Assembly: GCA_016927235.1 (NCBI GenBank)
Contig: JAFGNB010000008.1
Span: 1 to 38,086 of the forward strand
From: Chitinispirillaceae bacterium
GTDB taxonomy: Bacteria; Fibrobacterota; Chitinivibrionia; Chitinivibrionales; Chitinispirillaceae
Length of the DNA: 38,086 bases
Direction: 5' to 3'
Part shown: positions 24,168-33,200 of the stretch, in pieces
Position numbering within the stretch: the first letter of the stretch is position 1
Layout of the letters: the number at the start of each line of letters is the position of its first letter
Notes under the pieces: generated by a model
What the model was told of the DNA's origin: nothing
Database searches by the model: none
Seen by the model: the letters and a program-made list of their open reading frames with translations, nothing else
Translations under genes and position numbers: made by a program

Positions 24168-26072
24168 ATGACCAGTCAATCAGCAATTCCCACTATCGAC
24201 GGGATCGAGAACTTCGATTTTCCAAAGACCGTCCGGCGACTCAAAGAAAAGAGGGAGGCCTTTTGCGGCGGCATGCGCCCCCTGCGGGATGCCGAAATCG
24301 AACGTCTTGAAGCCGGGGGGAACCGGGCACAGGACTGGCGCGCGCTGCGGGTATCAGGCGGTTTTTCAGCCGACCATATAAGTAACAGCCGCTTTTTCGG
24401 CGCCTGTTTTCTCGGTTCATTCGACGGCTCCCTCACCGACGCCGGGACATCGCTCCGTCTGCCGTCGGGCATTCACGACAGCATCATCATCGATTCGGCT
24501 GTCGGCGACGGATGCTGCGTCTGGAATGTGAAGGGACTCAGCAACTACTTCGTTGACGAGCGCGCCATTTTGTGCAACGCAGGTACGATTTCCTGTTCGC
24601 CGTCGGCGACGTTCGGAAACGGCCGCGAGATCGTCGTCGGGATCGAGACCGGCGGAAGAGAGGTGCTCTCCTTCGCCGACATGACGATCGCGATCGCCGA
24701 GGAAGTGGCGATGCAACGAGAAACCCTCAAAGCCTTCCGCCGGTTTATTGACGCCTACCTCGAACGTATCCGCACGGGCTTCGGCATCATCGAAACCACA
24801 GGCAGCATCGTGAATTGTCCCCGCATCATCGATACTTTCATCGGAGCAGGTGCGCGGTGCGAAAATGCAACGCTTATCGAGAATGCCACGATTCTCAGCA
24901 TTACCGAAGAACCCACCCGTGTCGACAACGGCGCCTATGTCCGCAACAGCTGCATCCAGTGGGGAACGTACGTCTCCTCCATGGGGATTGTGGATGACTC
25001 GGTCCTCACCGAACACTCCCACGTCGAACGTCACGGGAAGGTGACCCACAGCATCATCGGACCCAATACCGGCGTAGCCGAAGGTGAAGTGACCGCGAGC
25101 CTTGTGGGCCCGTTCGTGGGGTTTCATCATCAGGCGTTGCTTATCGGTGCGCTGTGGCCGCAGGGCAAGGGGAACATTGCTTTTGGCGCCAATGTGGGTT
25201 CGAACCACACCTCCAAGGCTCCCGACCAGGAAATTTACTGCGGCGAGGGGCTGTTTTTCGGCCTGGGGGTCAATATCAAATTTCCGGCAAATTACTTCCG
25301 CGCCCCTTACAGCATTATCGCCACCGGCGTCACAACGCTGCCTCAGCGTGTGACATTCCCCTTTTCGCTGATCAACGTCCCGTCACGCCGGTTCGACGAT
25401 GTGCCCCCGGCTTACAACGAACTGTTCCCCGGTTGGGTGCTGTCGGATAACCTCTACACCGTTGCGAGAAATGAGGGTAAATACGTCAAGCGCAACAAGG
25501 CACGGCGCTCGGAGTTTTCCTTCGAGGTATTCCGCCCCGAGATCATCGACCTTATGGCGGCGGCGCGAGAGCGGCTGCGCAACGCCGCAACTAAAGAGTA
25601 TTATACCGATGCCGACATCCCGGGTATCGGCAAGAATTTCATGACCGGACAGAGTCTCCTCAAGGGAATCGACGCCTATTTGCAGCATATAGAACGTTAT
25701 TGCCTGAGCGGGTTGTTCAGGCGATGCAAACAACTGCGTGACACCGACACTACGATTGACTACCGCAGCATCCTCACCACCCCATCCGACGACCCTCGGT
25801 GGGAACACGAGCGATCGCTCCTGGTTGCCGAAGGATTCGATCAACGGCCGCTCCGGGAGAATCTCGAGCGCCTTGCCGAACTGGCCGGACTGGCGGCGCG
25901 GGCAATCGCAATTGCAAAGGAGAAGGACGATATCCGCGGCAGGGCGGTCATGGAGGATTACGATTCGGTACACATCCCCGCAACGGAGGACGGTTTCGTC
26001 AGGGAGACGGCCGGGAACAACGAAGCGACCCGGAAGGAAATAACCGCATTTATCGCATCCATTGACCACTGA
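24168..26072 (+). CDS. DUF4954 family protein (left-handed beta-helix)
   Basis: The 634-residue cytoplasmic protein resembles the DUF4954 family known from spirochaetes, Bacteroidota and Fibrobacterota; its function is not established. The middle (about residues 200-430) shows hexapeptide-like coils (ENATLIENATIL, NGAYVRNSCIQWGTYVSS, HGKVTHSIIGPNTGVAEGEV), the left-handed helix of nucleotide-sugar pyrophosphorylases and acyltransferases such as GlmU. The C-terminal third is helical. ATG 24168 is chosen because AGGGAGG lies just upstream; the longer start at 24114 sits inside the inverted repeat. Position after nagB suggests an amino-sugar or nucleotide-sugar role (inference). Confidence 0.8.
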   Translation: MTSQSAIPTIDGIENFDFPKTVRRLKEKREAFCGGMRPLRDAEIERLEAGGNRAQDWRALRVSGGFSADHISNSRFFGACFLGSFDGSLTDAGTSLRLPSGIHDSIIIDSAVGDGCCVWNVKGLSNYFVDERAILCNAGTISCSPSATFGNGREIVVGIETGGREVLSFADMTIAIAEEVAMQRETLKAFRRFIDAYLERIRTGFGIIETTGSIVNCPRIIDTFIGAGARCENATLIENATILSITEEPTRVDNGAYVRNSCIQWGTYVSSMGIVDDSVLTEHSHVERHGKVTHSIIGPNTGVAEGEVTASLVGPFVGFHHQALLIGALWPQGKGNIAFGANVGSNHTSKAPDQEIYCGEGLFFGLGVNIKFPANYFRAPYSIIATGVTTLPQRVTFPFSLINVPSRRFDDVPPAYNELFPGWVLSDNLYTVARNEGKYVKRNKARRSEFSFEVFRPEIIDLMAAARERLRNAATKEYYTDADIPGIGKNFMTGQSLLKGIDAYLQHIERYCLSGLFRRCKQLRDTDTTIDYRSILTTPSDDPRWEHERSLLVAEGFDQRPLRENLERLAELAGLAARAIAIAKEKDDIRGRAVMEDYDSVHIPATEDGFVRETAGNNEATRKEITAFIASIDH

Positions 26073-26117
26073 CCGCGCGGAGACACGCCGAGCTCTTTTC
26101 GACTATCCGATCAATAC

Positions 26118-27512
26118 TCAGGTGGATTCGTACTTCTGTTTGCGGCGGTTTGCCGCTATGGCACGGTCGTAGATATTCTCGATCTCGCACGCATGTTCGG
26201 TCATGGTTTTCACCGGCGGAATAGAACGGGACATGACAGAAAGAGTGTGCGGGTTCGCAATGAGGTGCGATAATATTTCCGCCAGAGCGCCGCTGTTGCC
26301 TTTTTCGAAAAGAAATCCGTTTTTACCTGGAACGATAAGCTTACTCAATCCACCGACATTGCTGGCGATAACCGGCGTTTTCGCGAAAAACGCTTCGTTT
26401 GCAACAAGAGGAAAATTTTCTGTACAGATACTGGGGATGACAACGGCATCTATCGTTTTGATGGCGTCAAAAATGCTTTCATGAGTGATGGGACCCATGA
26501 ATCTGATTGAGGGAAGCGTTGCCAACTTGCGAAGAAAGAGGTCGTACTCCGGATGATCACCGGCTTTTCCGTAAATAAGTAATTGAGCACGGGTGTCATT
26601 CGCCAGTTTAAAGGCTTCAATAAGCACGTGTAGTCCTTTGTGCGGCATTATGGAGCCTATGTACCCGAAGGCGAGGTGCCTGTTCGCTATCTGTTCATAT
26701 TTGTCGTGGCCGGGCGTGATGTTTGAAGATCTGACGCCGTGAGGAATAACGATGATATCGTTTACGCCTGCGGCGTTATATCGTTCACTGATGACTTCTG
26801 ATGGAGAAATAATACGCCCGGCCCGGTTAAGGTATGAAACCATCCATCGTAAGCGTTCTTTCGTTTCTAGAAAACCACGTGTTGACCGAATCGCGTTGCG
26901 TTTTTGGCGGATCACCCAAGATCCCGCCCATTCTCGGATGGATGTTGGGAAAAAATACCCTGCAAATTTTAGAAAAAATAGAATCGATCCATTTTTTAAA
27001 ACAGCCCTTGATGGGGGAATATACCCGTTCCCGTCGGCATTATCGCACGAAAGACAGATGTCGCCATTTCCAGGACCATTACACAGGGATCCGTCAGTTT
27101 TTGTCAAGAAACACTGTGGGCAGAGATACCAGTAATCGTGCAGGGTCATAACGAAGGGAATGGATGCCTCGGTCAAAATATTTATGAAAGACATGGAGTG
27201 GAAAAGCAGATGCTGAACATGGACCACATCGGGAGAAAAATGCTTGATGAGGGCGAGAAAACGCTCGTCATTCCTTCGATCAAAATAGGTTTGTTCGTAC
27301 GTTTCCGGTCTGTGACGATTGAAAAAGGTGATTCCTATGTTTTCGAGTATGTTTTCCGTTGGAGTTGTTTCGGAGCCGTATTCCTTGAAACGGGATGCAA
27401 GAATATTGATTCGGTTATGTTTCGAGAGCGCTTCGCAGAGATCCTGTGTATACAGCTCGGTTCCCCCGAACGAATAAGGGGGGTACGAATGAACAATGTG
27501 GAGGATTTTCAT
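26118..27512 (-). CDS. GT4-family glycosyltransferase
   Basis: The 464-residue GT-B enzyme starts MKILHIVHSYPPYSFGGTEL, with the Gly-Gly loop that meets the donor. The N-domain includes SPDVVHVQHLLFHS and MTLHDYWYLCPQC followed by several Cys residues (CFLTKTDGSLCNGPGNGDIC), a cluster often seen in capsule and O-antigen glycosyltransferases. The C-domain has FGYIGSIMPHKGLHVLIEAF and PSICTENFPLVANEAFFAKTP, with the E-x7-E donor-binding motif. It converges on the DUF4954 gene (45-base gap) and diverges from the GT2 gene at 27878, so it may share a surface-glycan locus with that gene. Confidence 0.9.
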   Translation of the reverse strand: MKILHIVHSYPPYSFGGTELYTQDLCEALSKHNRINILASRFKEYGSETTPTENILENIGITFFNRHRPETYEQTYFDRRNDERFLALIKHFSPDVVHVQHLLFHSMSFINILTEASIPFVMTLHDYWYLCPQCFLTKTDGSLCNGPGNGDICLSCDNADGNGYIPPSRAVLKNGSILFFLKFAGYFFPTSIREWAGSWVIRQKRNAIRSTRGFLETKERLRWMVSYLNRAGRIISPSEVISERYNAAGVNDIIVIPHGVRSSNITPGHDKYEQIANRHLAFGYIGSIMPHKGLHVLIEAFKLANDTRAQLLIYGKAGDHPEYDLFLRKLATLPSIRFMGPITHESIFDAIKTIDAVVIPSICTENFPLVANEAFFAKTPVIASNVGGLSKLIVPGKNGFLFEKGNSGALAEILSHLIANPHTLSVMSRSIPPVKTMTEHACEIENIYDRAIAANRRKQKYEST

Positions 27513-27877
27513 GAAGGTTTAATCAGGAAACCGACTTTTACTATATTCCGAAATAACGTAAACGCTATCTGGAAACCATTCGAAAGGGTATTTTCAATTT
27601 ATTATTAAGAAATAACCTTTTTTCGCGGGGAACACCCACATGGTGAATTTCGGAAGAGAAAATACGCTTAAACCCCACATAAAACAAGCATTTTAAAAAC
27701 AGCCTCATAAGACAGTTTAAATTGCATAAATGTATCACACGAGCCTATTTTTAGAACAACCAAACTTACACGGGATTATCGAGCGAATCAGAGTATTCAT
27801 ATTTCTTCAATGAGTACACGAACCCCGCAGCTCTGCTGTTGGGTTCTTCAATTCCGCTGGAAAAATGCATTTTTTTT
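27513..27877. other. AT-rich divergent promoter region between two glycosyltransferase genes
   Basis: There is no gene in these 365 bases. It should hold promoters for both flanking genes, but no box pair stands out. A strong imperfect hairpin lies at 27821-27845. An eight-base T-run directly precedes ATG 27878. Confidence 0.5.
27821..27845 (+). other. Imperfect hairpin in the leader of the 27878 glycosyltransferase gene
   Basis: AACCC-C-GCAGC, loop TCT, GCTGT-T-GGGTT: ten pairs (one G-U) interrupted by one C/T mismatch. It ends about 32 bases before ATG 27878 and could influence translation or be a leftover terminator. Confidence 0.4.
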
Positions 27878-28819
27878 ATGACTGAAAGTGCCAACCCGCT
27901 TGTTTCCGTCGCTCTTATCACTTATAATGGGGAGCAATTTCTTCGCCCGCAACTTGATTCCATTTTTGGCCAGACCTACCGACCTATCGAAGTTATTGCA
28001 TGCGATGACTGCTCAACCGACCAGACACCCGGCATTCTTGAAGAGTATCGCCGATCATACGGACTACAATTTTTTAAAAATGAAAAAAATCTCGGGTACG
28101 TTAAGAATTTCGAAAATACAGTGCGGCGCTGTTCCGGTGATTTCATAGCGCCTGCGGATCAGGATGATATCTGGTTACCTCAAAAGATAGAACGATTGGT
28201 AAAAGGAATCAACGGATGCGGTATGGCTTGTTCCGACGCTTTTCTGATTGATGAAAAGGGGTGTGAGATATCCACATCAGCGCTGAGTTACTCAAATTTA
28301 TTGCCGAGTGATGGGACATCTTTTTTCAGATTATTATTCAGTTCATTTGTCATTGGCTGCACAACGTTACTTTCCCGGGAACTGGCGCAATATGCGCTTC
28401 CCATCCCCCAAGGAGAGAAATTTCATGATTGGTGGTTTGCCCTCGTTGCGGCTACAAAAAACGGAATTAGCTATATTCCTGAACCACTGCTTTTATACCG
28501 TAAACACGCTTCAAATACCTTGGGGTTAACAAAAAACGCATCCTTGTTTGGAAAGGTATTTGGGTTTTTATACACAAAACCCGATAGAAACTGGTATGCC
28601 ATACAGGAAACAAGATTATCTGCAATTGTACAAGCTCCTCAGATTGATGATAATCATCGAAAAATGGTTTATGTGGCCCGCAGGTTCTATCAAAATCGGC
28701 TTCATGCCGGATTGCACATTACGGCATTCCTGATTGCCTGTAGGCATCATCGGTATATTTTCCCTTGGAGCCAGGGGGGGTTCCTTATTAAGGCGATACT
28801 AGGGTGTCTATTCAGATAA
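27878..28819 (+). CDS. GT2-family glycosyltransferase (rhamnosyltransferase-like)
   Basis: The 313-residue GT-A enzyme opens VSVALITYNGEQFLRPQLDS and IFGQTYRPIEVIACDDCSTD. NEKNLGYVKNF and GDFIAPADQDDIW follow. This is the pattern of O-antigen and rhamnan glycosyltransferases, with the metal-binding D-x-D replaced by DQDD, as is normal in this subgroup. HDWWFALVA and LLLYRKHASN also fit. It probably adds a (deoxy)sugar to a surface polysaccharide. ATG 27878 is chosen over TTG 27839, which lies in the hairpin. It faces away from the GT4 gene at 26118. No good ribosome site is visible. Confidence 0.88.
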   Translation: MTESANPLVSVALITYNGEQFLRPQLDSIFGQTYRPIEVIACDDCSTDQTPGILEEYRRSYGLQFFKNEKNLGYVKNFENTVRRCSGDFIAPADQDDIWLPQKIERLVKGINGCGMACSDAFLIDEKGCEISTSALSYSNLLPSDGTSFFRLLFSSFVIGCTTLLSRELAQYALPIPQGEKFHDWWFALVAATKNGISYIPEPLLLYRKHASNTLGLTKNASLFGKVFGFLYTKPDRNWYAIQETRLSAIVQAPQIDDNHRKMVYVARRFYQNRLHAGLHITAFLIACRHHRYIFPWSQGGFLIKAILGCLFR

Positions 28820-29012
28820 AACAGAGTCCTCTGGTCTGATTCTGATAAAAAGCGGACAACCCTGTCGACTCGAACGATTCGCTGAGAAGAAGGAAATGAA
28901 TGTGGGGCAGCGGACGTCCAGCGGTTTTTTGGCTGTGCAGCATGTCAATACTATAAAAAATTAATAAAGCGCGGCTGGTTGTCGGCAAAAACAGGCTGAA
29001 AGGAGTGCTTCG

Positions 29013-30041
29013 ATGAAGGCAATGGTCTTAAAGAGGCTCTCGAGTTTTGAAGAGAACCGCCGTCCGCTGGAACTGGCGGATCTGCCCGACCCCGTTCCCG
29101 CGGAGAAGGAAATTCTTATCAAAGTCTCGGCATGCGGCATCTGTCACACCGAGCTTGACGAGATCGAAGGCCGGACCGCCCCACCGCATCTGCCCGTTGT
29201 TCCCGGCCATCAGGTGGTCGGGAGGGTGGCCGGAACGGGAAGCGGGGCAGTGAAGTTTTCCGTCGGTGACCTCGTAGGAGTGGGCTGGATTTACTCCGCC
29301 TGCGGGACATGCCGATTCTGCCGTGAAGGAAGCGAGAATCTCTGTCGGGAGTTCAGGGCTACCGGCAGGGATGTCGACGGCGGATATGCGGAATACATGA
29401 CGGTCAACGAAACCTACGCATATCATATACCTGATGGATTTGAGGATGTCGAGGCTGCTCCGCTTCTGTGCGCCGGCGCGATCGGATACCGGGCGTTGCG
29501 CCTCGCGGGTATCGTGAACGTTCAGACTCTCGGTCTTACCGGCTTCGGCGCCTCGGGCCATCTCGTGCTGAAGATGGTGCGGCACCAATACCCTGATGTA
29601 AGGGTATGCGTGTTCGCCCGCAGCGCGAAGGAGCGCACCTTCGCGCTGGAACTGGGGGCGCTCTGGGCGGGTGACACCGCCGATGAATCCCCGGAGAAGC
29701 TTGACAGCATCATCGACACCACGCCCGCATGGACGCCGGTTGTCGAGGCTTTGAAAAACCTGGAGCGCGGCGGGCGATTGGTCATTAACGCGATCGGGAA
29801 GGAAGCGTCGGATAAGGATGCGCTTTTACGGCTCGATTATCCTTTCCATCTCTGGCTTGAAAAGGAGATTAAAAGCGTTGCGAATGTGTGCCGTAGCGAT
29901 GTGAAGGAATTTCTGGCCTTGGCGGTGGAGATGGATATAAAACCTGAGATCCGCGAATATTCACTCGAGGAGGCGAACGAGGCGCTTGTGGATTTAAAAA
30001 CGGGAAAGTGGAGGGGAGCAAAGGTGCTCAGGATGAAGTGA
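29013..30041 (+). CDS. Zinc-dependent alcohol dehydrogenase (MDR family, CAD2-like)
   Basis: The 342-residue medium-chain dehydrogenase oxidises or reduces an alcohol/aldehyde with NAD(P). Catalytic-zinc residues are Cys44 (ACGICHTEL), His66 (VPGHQVVG) and the Cys of LLCAGAIGY. The structural-zinc site is CGTCRFCREGSENLC. The cofactor fold shows LGLTGFGASGHLVLKM. The GHQ in place of GHE is normal for this subgroup. AAAGGAG precedes ATG 29013. It stands alone on the + strand and converges on the Asp-box protein after 28 bases. The physiological substrate is not evident. Confidence 0.93.
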   Translation: MKAMVLKRLSSFEENRRPLELADLPDPVPAEKEILIKVSACGICHTELDEIEGRTAPPHLPVVPGHQVVGRVAGTGSGAVKFSVGDLVGVGWIYSACGTCRFCREGSENLCREFRATGRDVDGGYAEYMTVNETYAYHIPDGFEDVEAAPLLCAGAIGYRALRLAGIVNVQTLGLTGFGASGHLVLKMVRHQYPDVRVCVFARSAKERTFALELGALWAGDTADESPEKLDSIIDTTPAWTPVVEALKNLERGGRLVINAIGKEASDKDALLRLDYPFHLWLEKEIKSVANVCRSDVKEFLALAVEMDIKPEIREYSLEEANEALVDLKTGKWRGAKVLRMK

Positions 30042-30069
30042 ATACAGCTCCAGCATTATGCGGCAACCT

Positions 30070-32160
30070 TCACCGAAGTACCGGCATGTTTTTCAGATGG
30101 GTTTCTGATCCCGCCCGCATACGTACCGTATAGATACCGGTCGCAGCCTTTCGCGTATCCCAGCGGAAACAATACGGCCCGGGGCCGAGAAACTGATTTA
30201 CAAGAAATATCTTTCTTGTTCCGGAAAGGGCGGAAATTTCAATCGTCACTTTTTCCTGCCGCGGCAATGTGAAAGCGACGGTGAGATGTGAATTGTTTTT
30301 CACAATGGTATAAGCGCCAACGCATGCGGGCGGCAACACGGCCCGCGGCGAGCGGGTATCGTTTATCGCATTCAGTATGTTATCGACAGGCCGCCGCCAG
30401 ATACCGTCATAACGGGTTCCCACAAACACCATAGTACGGCTTACAGCAAACGATTTAAACTGTGTGGCAATGATGCCGTCGTGGATAGTATTCCACGTTG
30501 TTCCGTTATCGGCGGTGTAAAACACACTGGTACTCGAGAATCCGAAAAGGGCGCTGTCAACGGCGAACAGTTCCTCGATGCTGAACGACCATTCGTTGGA
30601 TCGCTCCCAGCTTCCTCCATTATCGATTGACTGATAAATTCCGTGGAGATAGGTCCCGGCGAACAGGGTATTGCCGAGCACGGCGAGCGAGAGGATCCTG
30701 TAATTCGAAAGACCCGAATTTGCAGCTGTCCAGCTTGCTCCGTTATCGGTGGAACGGAAGACGCCGCTGTCGGCGCCGATGAAAAGGGTATTGTCTTTCA
30801 CGACAAATGCCGACCCCCCTCCCGGCAGCCCGGTGTTCATCATTCCCCAGTGCTCCCCGTTGTCGGTGGATCGAAAGATACCGGAGTTGCTTTCGGCAAA
30901 AACGGTGTTTCCCAATGCGGTAATATCAATGATGGGCTCGCTTTTCAGCGTGCCGGAGCCCACCGCCGTCCAGCTTGAACCGATTCCCGACAAACGAAAA
31001 ATTCCCATGCTGTCGGTACCGGCGAAGACGTTGCTTTCATTTACAGCGAGAGAATATACACGGTCGCGCATAAGGCCGGAAACGATCTGGGTCCATTTCC
31101 CGCCGTTGTCGGTCGAGATGAACACGCCGTCCCTGTCGGTGCCGGCATAAACCGTGTCGCCGCTTGTCGAAAGTGCATTGATGCACACTTTCACGATGCC
31201 CGAGCTTGTCAGCGTCCATAGTGCGGCGGTATTATCGGACCGGAATACACCCCCGTCAGTGCCGGCAAAGACGGAACCGCCGCCTGCGGCGATCGCCGAT
31301 ATTTCACCGCATGTCAATCCTGCTCCCGCGGCGTTCCAGGTTTTTCCGTTATCGGAAGAGAGGTGCACTCCTTCCCCCCACGTTCCCGCGAACACCGTGG
31401 TGCCGATCGTTGTAAGGGCCTCTACCTTTTTATATTTGAGCCCCGGTTCGGCCGAGGTCCAATTCACCCCTCCGTCGGAGGAAAGAATCACCCCGATGGA
31501 AGCGGTGCTGGTTATTGGACTTGCCCCTGCGATAATAACGCTTCCACATACGGTCAGGGATTTGAACGTCATCCCTGAATGAAAATAAACCTTTGTCCAT
31601 TTGGCGCCATTGTCGGTGGAACGGTAGATTGAATTCCTGGTCCCGGCAAAGATCGAGCTGTTACTTACGGCAAGTGAGAGTATACAGCTGTCGGTCATGC
31701 CGGAGTTGACGGTGGTCCAGTTTTTGCCCCTGTCGGTCGAAAGGTAGACGCCGTCGGATTCGGTTCCGGCGAAAATATTCTTTCCCGTGGTCATAAAAAC
31801 GTTGAACCATTTGGCCCGTATCCCCGACGTAACCGCGCTCCAATGTTCCCCGTTATTCGTGGAACGGAAGAGTCCGTTGCGGGTTCCAGCGAAGATTGTA
31901 TCGTTGATGATTAAAAGTGCAGGGACAATTTCTCTTGAGGACAGGCCTGAATCGGATTGGGTCCAGTTTTGCCCATTATCGGTCGACCTGAAGATCCCGC
32001 CGCCGTTCAAACCTGCAAATATGGTAGTATTATTTATCGCAAGCGAGAGGATCTGACCTGTGGCTGGTCCGCTTGGCTGCTCCCAGCGTGCGTTTATACT
32101 TTGAAATGTTAAAAAAAAGATTGTTACACCGGTTAACCGATATCCCCGATGTTGTGCCAT
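30070..32160 (-). CDS. Exported Asp-box (BNR) beta-propeller protein with surface-sorting-like tail
   Basis: The 696-residue product has a signal peptide (GVTIFFLTFQSINA). About 13 repeats of roughly 40 residues follow, most with the Asp-box S-T-D-N-G-x-x-W (STDNGQNWT, STNNGEHWS, SSDGGVNWT, STDNGASWT). The repeats near DNTAALW and LSGIGSSW have lost it. Each repeat also has a GTxxG strand, so it forms one or two sialidase/sortilin-like propellers. The last 75 or so residues (VTIEISALSG, CFRWDTRKAATGIYTVRM) resemble a FlgD-Ig/type IX sorting domain ending in LR. No sialidase catalytic residues are recognised, so a binding or structural role is more likely. GAGGAGAG precedes the ATG. A 13-base inverted repeat lies just upstream. 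Confidence 0.82.
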   Translation of the reverse strand: MAQHRGYRLTGVTIFFLTFQSINARWEQPSGPATGQILSLAINNTTIFAGLNGGGIFRSTDNGQNWTQSDSGLSSREIVPALLIINDTIFAGTRNGLFRSTNNGEHWSAVTSGIRAKWFNVFMTTGKNIFAGTESDGVYLSTDRGKNWTTVNSGMTDSCILSLAVSNSSIFAGTRNSIYRSTDNGAKWTKVYFHSGMTFKSLTVCGSVIIAGASPITSTASIGVILSSDGGVNWTSAEPGLKYKKVEALTTIGTTVFAGTWGEGVHLSSDNGKTWNAAGAGLTCGEISAIAAGGGSVFAGTDGGVFRSDNTAALWTLTSSGIVKVCINALSTSGDTVYAGTDRDGVFISTDNGGKWTQIVSGLMRDRVYSLAVNESNVFAGTDSMGIFRLSGIGSSWTAVGSGTLKSEPIIDITALGNTVFAESNSGIFRSTDNGEHWGMMNTGLPGGGSAFVVKDNTLFIGADSGVFRSTDNGASWTAANSGLSNYRILSLAVLGNTLFAGTYLHGIYQSIDNGGSWERSNEWSFSIEELFAVDSALFGFSSTSVFYTADNGTTWNTIHDGIIATQFKSFAVSRTMVFVGTRYDGIWRRPVDNILNAINDTRSPRAVLPPACVGAYTIVKNNSHLTVAFTLPRQEKVTIEISALSGTRKIFLVNQFLGPGPYCFRWDTRKAATGIYTVRMRAGSETHLKNMPVLR

Positions 32161-32468
32161 GAACCGTCTCTCCTCGAATATCCGATTGAAAATGATTTTA
32201 TCGTATATAAAATCATTTTTCTTCTTTTTCAGAAAATTTTGAAAATTCTAAAAATATATTGTGTTTTAGCCCGTTTTTTTCCTTCAATCTTTTATATCAG
32301 CTCGTGGATTAAGGGAATTAGTGATATATTGGGAGGGTTTTGTTTGAAATTATTCCCTACTCTGTTGAGGTCAAGGATTAATAAGGATTAATAAAGTAGT
32401 GATGAGATGGGCTATCGTTCATAAAAAAATACGATGCGGGAACTGTTTGGGAGGCTATTAAGCAGATC
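32161..32468. other. AT-rich intergenic region upstream of the Asp-box gene
   Basis: There is no gene. It holds the long inverted repeat (32189-32219) and a perfect 10-base tandem duplication AAGGATTAAT (32373-32392). No clear terminator was found for the SagB-type gene that ends at 32469. Confidence 0.5.
32189..32219. promoter_or_regulatory. 13-base inverted repeat upstream of the Asp-box gene
   Basis: AAAATGATTTTAT (32189-32201) and ATAAAATCATTTT (32207-32219) are perfect reverse complements with five bases between. They end 28 bases before the minus-strand start codon at 32160. It could be an operator or a leader hairpin. The same 13-mer occurs once at 19239-19251, ahead of the CslA-like gene. 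Confidence 0.5.
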
Positions 32469-33179
32469 CTATCTCCTACCCACCGGCATTATATAGAGAG
32501 GCGTCTCTTCACGCGGGGCGCCGATGACCCGTCGAACCGAATCGTCGTCGAAGGCCCCGATGATGAAGGTACCGAGGCCAAGGGCTACTGCCTGAAGAAA
32601 TATATTTTCCCCGCAACCGCCTATATCCATAGGTACATACCGGCTCCCGCCCCTCTCGCCGTATTTCGAGGTCGTTCGTGAGTAGACAGCAGCGGCAACG
32701 ATGCATGCTGGAACGGCTGCATTCCGGAATGCGCCGCTGTAAGTTAACGTTTTAATACTATCGATAAAGACGCCTTTTTTTACCTGCCTAAGGGAGTGGT
32801 TTTTCCAAATGTAATGGTAGATACCCGGAGCGAGGCTGTCGATTTTTTCTGCAACAAGATACAATTCAACAGGATACAGGCCGCCGGCGGAAGGGAATGT
32901 ACGTGTTGCGCCTGTTAGGCCGTCGACGTTTGCGCCGCCGCCAGCCCATAGCAGTTGCCCCGCTTCCCGCAGCGAGAGCGATACATCGCTGAACGTTCGT
33001 ATGGACATGCGGTTGAAAAGCGCTCGCTCGACCGAAACTGTGCCGTCATGGCCCGGCAACGGAAGTGATATGTCGGGGGAATCGCCTTTCGATCTTTTAT
33101 CGATTGATTCGGCGGAAAAACACCCCATGAGGAGAATGAATCCCCCGATACCTTTCAACAAGCGTGACAAGAGGTTCAT
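32469..33179 (-). CDS. SagB-type nitroreductase-fold flavoprotein with lipoprotein-like leader
   Basis: The 236-residue product has the SagB/ThcOx pattern: MSIRTFSDVSLSLREAGQLL (FMN-binding Arg near the start), RTFPSAGGLYPVELYLVAE, and SLAPGIYHYIWKNHSLRQV. It ends DIGGCGENIFLQAVALGLGT and ETPLYIMPVGR. Family members are FMN enzymes; SagB itself oxidises azolines to azoles in peptide toxins, but many homologues have no known substrate. The N-terminus GGFILLMGC is a plausible lipobox, placing this enzyme in the envelope, which is unusual. No YcaO or precursor peptide gene is nearby. It lies 21 bases after the M23 peptidase gene, with GGGGGAGG as its ribosome site, so the pair is an operon. Confidence 0.85.
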   Translation of the reverse strand: MNLLSRLLKGIGGFILLMGCFSAESIDKRSKGDSPDISLPLPGHDGTVSVERALFNRMSIRTFSDVSLSLREAGQLLWAGGGANVDGLTGATRTFPSAGGLYPVELYLVAEKIDSLAPGIYHYIWKNHSLRQVKKGVFIDSIKTLTYSGAFRNAAVPACIVAAAVYSRTTSKYGERGGSRYVPMDIGGCGENIFLQAVALGLGTFIIGAFDDDSVRRVIGAPREETPLYIMPVGRR

Positions 33180-33200
33180 CGGCTGTACCGCCTCCCCCCT

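Noticed and set aside
25190-25215. GGTTCGAACC-like sequence resembling a tRNA T-loop
   Set aside because: It lies inside the DUF4954 coding frame, and no acceptor or anticodon stem can be built around it.
24417-26069. Long minus-strand frames opposite the DUF4954 gene
   Set aside because: The + strand matches a known family and has a good ribosome site; the antisense frames show no domain.
29195-29230. GHQ instead of GHE in the alcohol dehydrogenase as a possible loss of function
   Set aside because: This substitution is normal in the CAD2-like subgroup, and all zinc ligands are present.
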